From positions 1 through 10,169 of the forward strand of contig JAIUMG010000108.1 of the NCBI GenBank assembly GCA_022565655.1: DNA of 10,169 nt. The letters run 5' to 3'. Below, piece after piece: positions 1 to 6,362 of the stretch (positions within the stretch are counted from its first letter, which is position 1; every line of letters begins with the position of its first letter). The notes beneath the pieces are model-generated. The model did no database searches. It was given only the letters and a program-made list of their open reading frames with translations, and was not told the DNA's origin. Made by a program: the position numbers and the translations under genes. The DNA is from Alkalimonas sp. (lineage in GTDB: Bacteria > Pseudomonadota > Gammaproteobacteria > Enterobacterales > Alteromonadaceae).

Positions 1-84
1 TGCCTAGGGTCGGACTCGAACCGACACGTTGTTTCCAACGGTGGATTTTGAATCCACTGCGTCTACCAATTTCGCCACCCAGGC
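1..84 (-). tRNA. tRNA-Leu, anticodon CAA (reads UUG)
   Basis: The reverse complement folds into a complete class II tRNA of 84 nt. It has a 7-bp acceptor stem (GCCTGGG with CCTAGGC, one G-U pair) and a D-arm closed by GCG/CGC. The anticodon stem is GTGGA/TCCAC around the loop TTCAAAA, which places CAA at positions 34-36. The long variable arm is CGTTG-GAAA-CAACG, the T-arm is GTCGG-TTCGAGT-CCGAC, and the discriminator is A. The long variable arm and A73 fit leucine identity, and the molecule resembles E. coli leuX. The discriminator base falls on position 1, so whether CCA is encoded cannot be seen. Its 5' half is duplicated at 201-240. Confidence 0.96.
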
Positions 85-138
85 ACGGGAGGTCTTTCAG
101 ATTTTCTTTGCAAAACTTTGCAAGCAACTTGCACTTTA

Positions 139-166
139 ATTTTGCATTTAACTCTTTAAAAGTCAA
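139..166 (-). promoter_or_regulatory. Candidate sigma70 promoter for tRNA-Leu(CAA)
   Basis: On the minus strand, TTGACT (161-166) is followed 16 nt later by CAAAAT (139-144). That is 5/6 and 4/6 matches to the -35 and -10 consensus. Transcription would begin near 132, giving a leader of roughly 48 nt before the mature tRNA 5' end at 84. That leader contains a small inverted repeat, GCAAG-TTG-CTTGC (120-132). This promoter lies between the tRNA fragment and the intact tRNA, so it could express the tRNA alone. It is predicted from sequence only. Confidence 0.5.
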
Positions 167-200
167 GAGCTTGCCAACTTAGCGATGCTAGACACCTTGC

Positions 201-240
201 ATTTTGAATCCACTGCGTCTACCAATTTCGCCACCCAGGC
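201..240 (-). pseudogene. Truncated tRNA-Leu(CAA) copy (5' half only)
   Basis: Read on the minus strand from 240 to 201, this 40-nt stretch matches the first 40 nt of the intact tRNA-Leu without a mismatch. It keeps the 5' acceptor strand, whole D-arm, 5' anticodon-stem strand, full anticodon loop and the first base of the 3' anticodon strand. It then changes to unrelated sequence (GCAAGG...). The variable arm, T-arm and 3' acceptor strand are missing, so it cannot make a tRNA. A good promoter lies just upstream (267-294), so it is probably transcribed as the leading part of the tRNA-Leu transcript. It could be a decayed tandem tRNA gene or half of an old integrase attachment site. Confidence 0.88.
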
Positions 241-266
241 ACGGGGGGATGTTGATTTGCCCTTGC

Positions 267-294
267 ATTATACGAATCCATTGCCGAGGTGCAA
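267..294 (-). promoter_or_regulatory. Sigma70 promoter upstream of the tRNA-Leu fragment
   Basis: On the minus strand a perfect -10 hexamer TATAAT (267-272) lies 16 nt downstream of a weaker -35, TTGCAC (289-294). Transcription would start near 260, about 20 nt before the 5' end of the tRNA fragment at 240. That spacing is compact and typical of a tRNA promoter. The transcript would cross the fragment and then reach the intact tRNA-Leu at 84. This was probably the original promoter of the locus. Confidence 0.6.
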
Positions 295-347
295 GCGAAA
301 TTATGACAGTTTCAATCAGCTGCTGATTTTTACAGCAACCACAGCAA

Positions 348-375
348 TTGAACCACAGGAAAAATACTTTATACT
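348..375 (+). promoter_or_regulatory. Candidate sigma70 promoter for the FKBP gene
   Basis: TTGAAC (348-353) and TATACT (370-375) are separated by 16 nt, matching consensus at 4/6 and 5/6 positions. Transcription would start near 382, leaving about 29 nt of leader before the ATG at 411. Placing the promoter here argues against the TTG at 348 as a start codon, because that codon lies inside the -35 element. It diverges from the tRNA promoter at 267-294. Confidence 0.5.
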
Positions 376-410
376 CATCGGCATTAATCATCTGGAGGCT
401 GAAGCCTGCT

Positions 411-890
411 ATGCCTGTATTAAAAATACTTGTGCTACTGGTTTGTTTTTGTTTACCCGAGTGGCTAGCGGCCGCTGAGTTATCTGTGGCTGAACGGCTG
501 GAGCAAAATAAGCAGCACCAGGCTGATATGCTGGCACACCCGGAGGTGGAGGTACTCGCCTCAGGCTTAGGCTATCAGGAGATTACCGCAGGTACTGGCG
601 CCAAGCCGTCGGAGTTAAGCTCGGTGCAAGTGTATTACCATGGGCGCTTGCTGACCGGGCAGACCTTTGATAAACAATTAGCACCGGATGAACCACTGGA
701 GTTTATTCTGCATCAGGTCATCCCTGGCTGGCAGGAAGGCTTGCAGTTGATGCGTGAAGGCGGGACCGCCCGCTTGCATATTCCACCGGAGTTGGCTTAT
801 GGCGCTCATGGTATGCCCGGAGTCCCCCCTTATAGTTTTCTGGTGTTTGATATTGAGCTGATCCGGGTCAGTGGCTTTCGACGTGACTAG
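411..890 (+). CDS. Periplasmic FKBP-type peptidyl-prolyl cis-trans isomerase
   Basis: The 159-residue product should catalyse cis-trans isomerisation of X-Pro bonds during protein folding in the periplasm. Residues 1-22 are a Sec signal peptide: a Lys near the start, a Leu/Val-rich core and Ala-Ala-Ala before Glu23. The Cys residues at 12 and 14 are not in a lipobox. A short helical linker (about 23-55) leads into a C-terminal FKBP domain (about 56-153). Pocket residues expected from FKBP12 are visible: Tyr76, Phe86-Asp87, Phe98, Val103-Ile104, Trp107, Tyr130 and Phe146. The domain resembles FklB, FkpA and Mip, but the protein is shorter because it lacks their long N-terminal dimerisation region. 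An in-frame TTG at 348 would add 21 residues before the signal peptide, so the ATG at 411 with GGAGG at 394-398 is preferred. The gene appears to be transcribed alone. Confidence 0.93.
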   Translation: MPVLKILVLLVCFCLPEWLAAAELSVAERLEQNKQHQADMLAHPEVEVLASGLGYQEITAGTGAKPSELSSVQVYYHGRLLTGQTFDKQLAPDEPLEFILHQVIPGWQEGLQLMREGGTARLHIPPELAYGAHGMPGVPPYSFLVFDIELIRVSGFRRD

Positions 891-1154
891 TCACTCGCTT
901 TGTTTCCTCGCACCTTTCATCAAACCATGCACTACCACGGGTCAGTTTGCCTGTTGCTTGTGCACTATTCACTGCATTGAGCCAGCTTCAGATCATCTTT
1001 TCGCAATGAATTGATCCTATTTCTGCCATAGATACCTAGCACACTAGCCTTATACCACTAACGTTACAGACAAAGTGGCACGCATTCTGCTGCATTGGCG
1101 CAACAGGTTTGATGCTCAATTTCCCTTTTTTCTTTTCCTGTAAGGAGCATAACG
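891..1154. other. Gene-free stretch between the FKBP and DUF3422 genes
   Basis: These 264 bp contain no convincing gene on either strand. I found no GC-rich hairpin followed by a T-run, so no clear terminator for the FKBP gene. A pyrimidine-rich tract (about 1120-1140) lies directly upstream of the DUF3422 ribosome binding site AAGGAG. A -10-like TATACC at 1051-1056 has no acceptable -35, so no promoter is called. A small CTAG-CACA-CTAG repeat is too weak to interpret. Confidence 0.6.
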
Positions 1155-2438
1155 ATGACCCGTTTTCATCAACGCAATCACCCGCTGCGCGATGCACTGG
1201 ATCAAGAGTTACGACAACGAACCTTTCCAGCATTAACCGCACCCTGCCGTTTGTGCCAGTTTGTGCTGACTGTTAGCCCCAGCAGCCGCAGTGAAGAGTT
1301 TCAGGTGATCCAGGCGTTGGCAGCACAGCAAGGCTGCCCTTTGAAAGAAACCGACAACGACATTAATCTGCCTTTGTTTGGTGGCACTTTGCGCTGGGAG
1401 AAGCACGGTGAGTTCTCCAGCTATACCCTGATTAAACCCGGCATTGGCAAAGCATTTTTTGACGACCCTCTGGATTTTCTACCCGCTGCTAATTGGTTTG
1501 ATCCCATCCCAGGTCAGGTATTTCGGGTGATCCAGCTTAGCATTGTGTCCGCAGATGGCATAACGTCCGACACTGAATGCGCGGCACTTTTTAACCCGGA
1601 TCACTGCATCAGCAGCTTTTTGGCGGATAAAAAAGCCCGCATCTGGACCGACTTTCAAAAACACGCCGAAGGAGCGGGCCGGATGCTGATGCAGGATCAT
1701 GGCTTAAGCCCGGCGAGCCTGGGCCGGCTGGTACAGCAACTGTTTGATTTGGGCAATTACCGTAAACTATCCTTGCTGGGGTGGCCACTGGTTCGTAAAG
1801 CCATGAGCCAGCTCAATGAGTTGGAACAACAATTATCCTATTTAACGCAGCGGGTAGAGCAAGAGCGCGGCAATGATGAAGCCTTATTGGATGAGATCAC
1901 CCGCATGGCCGCACAAACTGAACATCTGATCGCCGAGAATAGTTCGCGCCTGCAAGCCAACAGCGCCTATTACCAACTGGCACTGGATCGCATTAAAAGC
2001 CTGAACGAAACGCCGGTCGATGGCATGATGTCGCTGCAAGATTTTACTGAACGCCGTTTAACTCCGGCGGTCAGAACCAGTGAATCGGTGGTGTTCCGGC
2101 AAAATGCGTTATCGAATCGATTGGGCCGCTCGACCGAGTTGCTGCGCACCCGTATCAGCTTGAAACTGGAGCAGCAAAATCAGCAATTGCTCGCATCGAT
2201 GGATCAACGTGCCCACTTGCAACTGAAGTTGCAGACGATGGTAGAAGGCCTGTCGGTGGTCGCCATTAGTTATTACGCATTGCAACTCTGTCAGCATGGT
2301 CTCAAGGCCCTGCAATACTGGTGGCCGGAGCTGAATATCGAGCTATGGCAGAGCCTGAGCTTACCCGTGGTCGTTAGCAGTGTGATGCTGGTGTTACTCT
2401 GGTTCCGTCGTCGCTTGCATGGCAATCAAGCGGAGTAA
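1155..2438 (+). CDS. DUF3422 family membrane-anchored protein
   Basis: The 427-residue protein is recognised as DUF3422 from its N-terminal HPLRDAL...TFPALTAP segment (residues 9-30), the central LRWEKHGEFSSYTLI block (79-93) and the late EGLSVVAISYYALQL segment (364-378). No function has been established for the family as far as I know. Most of the chain is soluble. Residues about 215-265 and 325-360 are rich in Gln, Glu and Leu and look coiled-coil. Two C-terminal hydrophobic segments (about 361-379 and 400-417) are followed by a positive WFRRRLHG tail. This suggests a large soluble part anchored by a C-terminal hairpin, probably with the N-terminus in the cytoplasm because no signal peptide is visible. 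AAGGAG lies 8 nt or so before the ATG. The RDD gene follows after 62 bp with its own candidate promoter. Confidence 0.88.
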   Translation: MTRFHQRNHPLRDALDQELRQRTFPALTAPCRLCQFVLTVSPSSRSEEFQVIQALAAQQGCPLKETDNDINLPLFGGTLRWEKHGEFSSYTLIKPGIGKAFFDDPLDFLPAANWFDPIPGQVFRVIQLSIVSADGITSDTECAALFNPDHCISSFLADKKARIWTDFQKHAEGAGRMLMQDHGLSPASLGRLVQQLFDLGNYRKLSLLGWPLVRKAMSQLNELEQQLSYLTQRVEQERGNDEALLDEITRMAAQTEHLIAENSSRLQANSAYYQLALDRIKSLNETPVDGMMSLQDFTERRLTPAVRTSESVVFRQNALSNRLGRSTELLRTRISLKLEQQNQQLLASMDQRAHLQLKLQTMVEGLSVVAISYYALQLCQHGLKALQYWWPELNIELWQSLSLPVVVSSVMLVLLWFRRRLHGNQAE

Positions 2439-2441
2439 GCA

Positions 2442-2471
2442 TTCACTCAGACTTTAGCTCTGTGCTAAACT
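2442..2471 (+). promoter_or_regulatory. Candidate extended -10 promoter for the RDD gene
   Basis: TGC directly before TAAACT (2466-2471) makes an extended -10. A partial -35, TTCACT, sits at 2442-2447 with an 18-nt spacer. Transcription would start near 2478, about 23 nt before the ATG at 2501. This supports the ATG over the in-frame GTG at 2462, which lies inside the promoter. Confidence 0.45.
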
Positions 2472-2500
2472 CGCGGCATCAATCATTTCAGGTCACTTCT

Positions 2501-3004
2501 ATGTACGCTTCAGCGCCCAGGGCAGGCTTTGCCCGTCGTTTATCTGCCATTATCTATGATGTGCTGGTGCTCTGCGCCGTGGTAATGGCTGCGGCTGGCC
2601 TGGCGTTTGGGCTGGTGATCGGGCTGGAAAAAGCAGGCTTGCTGGATTTATCGGCTTACGAAGATACCGCCGCTTTTTTTGGTCAGGGTTTACAACGTTG
2701 GTTGTATTTTGCCTATCTGCTGTCGGCAGCAGTCGGGTTTTATGCGTATTTTTGGGTCCGGGCCGGTCAAACGCTGGGCATGCGGGCCTGGCGTTTATTG
2801 TTACTGCAACAAAATGGCCAGAAAATCACCCTGCAACAGGCCATACTACGCGCCCTACTCGCCTTGGCTGGCCTGGGGAATTTTTGGCTATTTATTCGCT
2901 GGGGCAAGGGGTTGGCACTGCAGGATCAACTGACCAACACCCAGATGGTGCTGATCAGCAAAGAACAAAGCAAACAGCTGAATCTTTATAAAACGGCGCG
3001 TTAG
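2501..3004 (+). CDS. RDD family membrane protein
   Basis: The 167-residue protein has the RDD pattern. Paired arginines (Arg12-Arg13) and Asp20 precede the first membrane segment (about 19-41). The second segment (about 65-85) runs into GQTLGMRAWRL (89-99). A third hydrophobic segment (about 113-133) carries Arg117 near its start, and Asp142 follows. RDD proteins are small inner-membrane proteins; most have no assigned role, though some have been linked to ion transport. Nothing here fixes a substrate. The ATG at 2501 is chosen because the upstream GTG at 2462 overlaps a likely promoter and adds residues unlike the family's start. The ribosome binding site is weak (AGG near 2490-2492). The gene ends 27 bp from the convergent ctlX, with no visible terminator between. 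Confidence 0.85.
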   Translation: MYASAPRAGFARRLSAIIYDVLVLCAVVMAAAGLAFGLVIGLEKAGLLDLSAYEDTAAFFGQGLQRWLYFAYLLSAAVGFYAYFWVRAGQTLGMRAWRLLLLQQNGQKITLQQAILRALLALAGLGNFWLFIRWGKGLALQDQLTNTQMVLISKEQSKQLNLYKTAR

Positions 3005-3031
3005 ACCGTCTTCGCCATGAACTATACAGCC

Positions 3032-3943
3032 TCAGCGTTTAGGTAAATGAATGCCGGCTATCATGCAGCGTACTGAGCCGCCGGCAGACTCAATCGTCGG
3101 TACCTTGATAGGCAGCAGTGTGACGGTTTGCTCCATGATCTGTCTTTGTTCTGCACTTAAGGCATTGCTTGCTGTTTCTGACAACACCAGCAAAGGGCCA
3201 TCTTTTCCTGTCAGCTCAATGGCATTGGCGCAATAGTGCTGGATCTGTTGATAGCTTAAATCGATCACCTGATGGCCGCTTCGCTTAAAGCAGGCAAGTA
3301 GCTCAGTACGCTGTGGCTCCGGTACCATCTGCAGGCAAATAAGCACAAAATGACTGGCTACACACATCATCACATTGGTGTGGTAAACCGCCACACCTTG
3401 CTGATCGTAGGCATTGAAAATGACTGGCGTCAGCTGAAGCTGCCGACACACCCTGGTGACCAGAGCCGGGCTGGTTCGCTTTGAAACCGCAGCAAACGCC
3501 AAGCGCTGGTGGTGATCAATCACCAAGGACCCGGTACCTTCCAGAAAAAGCTCCTGCTGCACAAGCCCTGAATAATCAATCACCTCTGAGACTTGATACT
3601 GTGTCTGCAGCAAGGCAATAATATCCTGCCGATACTCCAACCGTCGGTTCTGGGCAAACATTGGGTAAATGATCAGCTGGCCATCGGCGTGAGTTGAAAA
3701 CCAGTTATTCGGGAATACCGAGTCGGGGGTTGCCTGATGCTCATCATCAAATAGATGCACAGCGACCCCATACTTTGACAGCTGCCGGGCAGCAGCACTC
3801 ACCTCACCATAAGCACGCTGTTTCGTGTCGCTATCCTGACAGCTGGTTTGGTACGTATTATCCAGCATGGTTTGCGGATTAGAGCAAAAGTGGTGCGGCC
3901 TTACCATCACCACAGCAGCTGGCGCCTGCACTGTTTTATGCAT
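3032..3943 (-). CDS. ctlX: CtlX-type citrulline/arginine hydrolase, amidinotransferase fold
   Basis: The 303-residue protein belongs to the guanidino-group-modifying (arginine deiminase/amidinotransferase) superfamily. It resembles the CtlX (FN0238-type) branch, proposed to hydrolyse citrulline or a related ureido or guanidino compound. Family landmarks are the N-terminal MVRPHHFCSNPQT (13-25), FPNNWFSTH (77-85), ELFLEGTGSLV (131-141, holding the acidic catalytic residue), VYHTNVMM with His188, and SAGGSVRCM with the likely nucleophile Cys293. All catalytic positions look intact and the length is normal. No signal peptide is present, so it is cytosolic. AGGG lies about 9 nt before the ATG. 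It is the downstream neighbour of lptG but 169 bp away, so it is probably expressed separately. Nearby genes give no pathway context, so the substrate assignment is tentative while the family is fairly secure. Confidence 0.82.
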   Translation of the reverse strand: MHKTVQAPAAVVMVRPHHFCSNPQTMLDNTYQTSCQDSDTKQRAYGEVSAAARQLSKYGVAVHLFDDEHQATPDSVFPNNWFSTHADGQLIIYPMFAQNRRLEYRQDIIALLQTQYQVSEVIDYSGLVQQELFLEGTGSLVIDHHQRLAFAAVSKRTSPALVTRVCRQLQLTPVIFNAYDQQGVAVYHTNVMMCVASHFVLICLQMVPEPQRTELLACFKRSGHQVIDLSYQQIQHYCANAIELTGKDGPLLVLSETASNALSAEQRQIMEQTVTLLPIKVPTIESAGGSVRCMIAGIHLPKR

Positions 3944-4090
3944 GGTAAAAGCCCTGCTTAGATGCTTTAATCAATGATGGCATAGCTCCCCCTTCGATAC
4001 ACCGTTGATTGGTCATGAACGCCAGGCATTGTACAAAGCCGGGCTGCCAACTAAAAGGGAAAAATGCTGTGTGATCAACACCCTGAACAG

Positions 4091-4096
4091 ATTATA
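4091..4096 (-). promoter_or_regulatory. Possible -10 element upstream of ctlX
   Basis: A perfect TATAAT on the minus strand lies about 17 nt beyond the lptG stop codon. No good -35 is present at the expected distance (AGTCTA at 17 nt spacing). If used, it would give ctlX a leader of roughly 140 nt. The rest of the 169-bp gap shows no T-tailed hairpin that could end lptFG transcription, so read-through from lptFG into ctlX is possible. Confidence 0.3.
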
Positions 4097-4112
4097 AACA
4101 GAAACCAGTCGG

Positions 4113-5180
4113 TTAGACTTTCTTGCGCATCAAGTAGATAGCCAACACAATAAACAACAGACTTGGCAGTACCGCACCAACCAAGGGTGGCATCTGATAC
4201 ACCAGGGCAACCGGGCCAAAGACTTCATTGCTCATGTAAAAGGCAAAACCAGTGACCACGCCCATAATACCGCGAGCTGCCATGGTCACGCTGCGCAACG
4301 GGCCAAAAATAAAAGATAAAGCCAGCAAGAGCATGGCAACAATGGTCAGTGGTTGCGTCACCTTGCGCCAAAACGCCAACTCGTAACGACTGGTATCTTG
4401 TTGGTTGGCCCGTAAGTAATCGAGGTAATCATGCAACCCCCTAAGCGACAACATTTCTGGCTTAATGGCCACTACCCCTAATTTATCTGGTGTTAACGTC
4501 GATCGCCAACGTTGCTCCGCCCAGACATGCCGCTCTATCCGATCTTCATGAAAATGCAAACGGCTGACATCACGCAGCTGCCAGACATCCTGCTTGAAGC
4601 TAGCTGAGTCAGCATAGACAATGGCTTCAAGCCGTAAATCATCACTAAACTCATAAATCGCGACCCCGGCTAAATCACCACTGTCTTTCACTTCCTTGAT
4701 GTTGACAAAATCATCACCATCTTTGGCCCATAACCCTTGTTGCACCGCAAACAAATTACCACCAGAAATCGCTTTTATACGCAACTCGCGGGCAGTCCGG
4801 TCGGTCACTGGGGCCCCCCACTCGGCGACAGCCATCACCAGCAACATCATTACCACGGCAGTTTTCATCACGGCGTTAATAATGTTCAAGCGGGACAACC
4901 CGGCCGCCTGCATCACCACCAGCTCACTATTGCTGGCCAGCAAGCCCAAACCAACCAAGCCGCCAATTAAGGCCGCCATCGGAAAAAACAGCACCAAATC
5001 ACCTGGCATGCTATACAAGCTGAACAACACTGCATGCAAGCTATCGTAATCACCGCGTCCAATGGCCCGCAGCTGGTCCAGAAAGCGAAATAAACCGGAC
5101 AGGATCATCAGCACCACCAGCGTCAAGGCGGTTGCCATGGCGATACTTTTACCAAGGTACAGATCAAGAATACGGATCAT
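4113..5180 (-). CDS. lptG: LPS export ABC transporter permease LptG
   Basis: LptG pairs with LptF to form the membrane core of LptB2FG. This transporter lifts lipopolysaccharide out of the inner membrane and passes it along LptC-LptA-LptD/E to the outer membrane. The 355 residues show the family plan. Three membrane segments (about 12-33, 60-82, 101-121) precede a periplasmic beta-jellyroll region (about 125-270) and three more segments (about 276-293, 302-320, 331-351). The coupling-helix motif NSELVVMQAAGLSR (84-97), which contacts the LptB ATPase, is present with its acidic residue (Glu86). The tail ends MRKKV. The start codon overlaps the lptF stop by 4 bp (ATGA), indicating translational coupling in one transcript. 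Confidence 0.97.
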   Translation of the reverse strand: MIRILDLYLGKSIAMATALTLVVLMILSGLFRFLDQLRAIGRGDYDSLHAVLFSLYSMPGDLVLFFPMAALIGGLVGLGLLASNSELVVMQAAGLSRLNIINAVMKTAVVMMLLVMAVAEWGAPVTDRTARELRIKAISGGNLFAVQQGLWAKDGDDFVNIKEVKDSGDLAGVAIYEFSDDLRLEAIVYADSASFKQDVWQLRDVSRLHFHEDRIERHVWAEQRWRSTLTPDKLGVVAIKPEMLSLRGLHDYLDYLRANQQDTSRYELAFWRKVTQPLTIVAMLLLALSFIFGPLRSVTMAARGIMGVVTGFAFYMSNEVFGPVALVYQMPPLVGAVLPSLLFIVLAIYLMRKKV

Positions 5181-6289
5181 GCGGCACCTCCGGCTTTCAG
5201 CTTACGCTGCCAGCGACGAACCACGGGGTGTTGTTGCAACAGCAACATCAGTCCCAACAGCAAGGCAATCAGATGGATCCACCACATACCAAGCCAGCCA
5301 GGCATTTGGCCATTTTCAAGCGCTGAACGGGTGACTATCAACAGCATGTAATACCCCAGATACAATCCCAGCGCTGGCAGTAAACGGCCAAATTTTCCCT
5401 GGCGTGGGTTGACCCGGCTTAGTGGCACCGCAATCATCGCCAGTAAGACAATGGACAAGGGGACGGCTATACGCCAATGCCACTCGGCAATGGCTTCAGG
5501 ATCATGCTGTTGCTGCAATAATTCAAGCGTTGATAAGCTACTCAGCTTACGGCGGCGGTGCTCTACCTCCTGCTCACGGATCTGCAGCTGGTAACGACCA
5601 AACTCGATCACTTCAAACGGCGGCTGCTGGATTTGGCCTGAATAACGCCGTCCCTGCTCCAATACCAATTGTTGTGCCCCGGACGGATCATCCTGAACTG
5701 CACCACTTTTGGCATACACAATGGAGTGCTGCATTTTGCCATCTTTAAGTTCGCTTTGAGCAACAAAGACTTTCGACAAATCACCATTGCCCCGGCTGAT
5801 ATCATGCACAAACAGCACCGCCCGCTCATTGGAGGTCTGCTGAAACCTCCCAGGCACTAAAGAATACAAACCAACATCACTTTCTACCCGTTCCATCAGT
5901 TGGTATTCACGCTCCATCGACCATGGGCTAAATACCATACTGACCCAGGCAGCCCCAAGTGCCAGCGCAAAAGACCAGCCCAGTACATAGCCAGTGATTT
6001 TGCGTTCACTGACGCCTGTAGCATGCAAAATGGTCATTTCGCTATCGGCATAAATACGACCCAGCGCGACAAAAATTCCCAGAAAAGCACTCAGTGGCAA
6101 AATGATCAGTGCCAATTGCGGCAGCTTTAATCCCACCATGGTAAATACCAGTTCAGCGGGCAAATCGCCCTCAGACGCGTCAGCCAGAATACGCACAAAG
6201 CGCTGACTCATGATGATAGTTGTCAGGATCACGAAAACCGCCAACTGTGCTTTTACCACTTCAGCGATCAGATAACGAAAAATAATCAA
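5177..6289 (-). CDS. lptF: LPS export ABC transporter permease LptF (TTG start)
   Basis: LptF is the partner permease of LptG in the LptB2FG lipopolysaccharide extractor. The 370-residue protein has N-terminal membrane segments (about 12-29, 55-78, 100-120), a periplasmic beta-jellyroll (about 125-265) and C-terminal segments (about 274-290, 302-320, 332-352). The coupling helix DSEMTILHATGVS (82-94) includes Glu84, which aligns with the E. coli LptF coupling residue. The start MIIFRYLIAE aligns directly with E. coli MIIIRYL, so the start codon is TTG at 6287-6289. It is supported by a CAGGGGG ribosome binding site whose last G is 6 nt upstream. No ATG is available in frame near this point. 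The gene leads the lptFG operon and diverges from pepA. Confidence 0.96.
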   Translation of the reverse strand: MIIFRYLIAEVVKAQLAVFVILTTIIMSQRFVRILADASEGDLPAELVFTMVGLKLPQLALIILPLSAFLGIFVALGRIYADSEMTILHATGVSERKITGYVLGWSFALALGAAWVSMVFSPWSMEREYQLMERVESDVGLYSLVPGRFQQTSNERAVLFVHDISRGNGDLSKVFVAQSELKDGKMQHSIVYAKSGAVQDDPSGAQQLVLEQGRRYSGQIQQPPFEVIEFGRYQLQIREQEVEHRRRKLSSLSTLELLQQQHDPEAIAEWHWRIAVPLSIVLLAMIAVPLSRVNPRQGKFGRLLPALGLYLGYYMLLIVTRSALENGQMPGWLGMWWIHLIALLLGLMLLLQQHPVVRRWQRKLKAGGAA

Positions 6290-6346
6290 AAAATGCCCCC
6301 TGAAAACCGGTCTTTTTGCTGAAACCTCGGCCGTTTTTGAGTAAAC

Positions 6347-6362
6347 TTGCTGTTTATAGCAA
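6347..6362. promoter_or_regulatory. Inverted repeat and lptF extended -10 in the divergent region
   Basis: On the minus strand TGC precedes TATAAA (6353-6358), an extended -10 that would start lptF transcription near 6346, about 57 nt before its TTG codon. The element sits inside an inverted repeat TTGCT-GTTTAT-AGCAA (6347-6362). A TATTAT at 6364-6369 on the plus strand could serve pepA, but it lacks a recognisable -35. The repeat could be an operator or chance symmetry. Confidence 0.35.

Larger units (their letters stand above)
45..245. repeat. Perfect 45-bp direct repeat: tRNA-Leu 5' half and its copy
   Basis: Positions 45-89 and 201-245 are identical over 45 bp, with a period of 156 bp. 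The repeat unit covers the tRNA-Leu from the end of its anticodon loop back to the mature 5' end, plus 5 bp of leader. Similarity stops abruptly on both sides. Perfect identity points to a recent duplication, to gene conversion between the copies, or to a recombination-site remnant. About 111 bp separates the copies, too little to hold a mobile element. Confidence 0.95.

Noticed and set aside
348..410. Upstream extension of the FKBP gene from a TTG codon
   Set aside because: It would place 21 residues ahead of a clear signal peptide, and the TTG lies within a probable -35 element.
185..478. Open frame of 97 codons on the plus strand across the tRNA fragment and into the FKBP gene
   Set aside because: It runs antisense to the tRNA copy, out of frame with the FKBP gene, has no ribosome binding site and resembles no protein I know.
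3005..3031. Bidirectional terminator between the RDD gene and ctlX
   Set aside because: The 27-bp gap contains no inverted repeat or T-run, so no intrinsic terminator can be supported.
4001..4024. FNR- or CRP-like palindromes upstream of ctlX (TTGAT...ATGAA near 4004, GTGTTGATCACAC near 4069-4081)
   Set aside because: Neither matches the full consensus spacing or both half-sites; similar partial symmetry is expected by chance.
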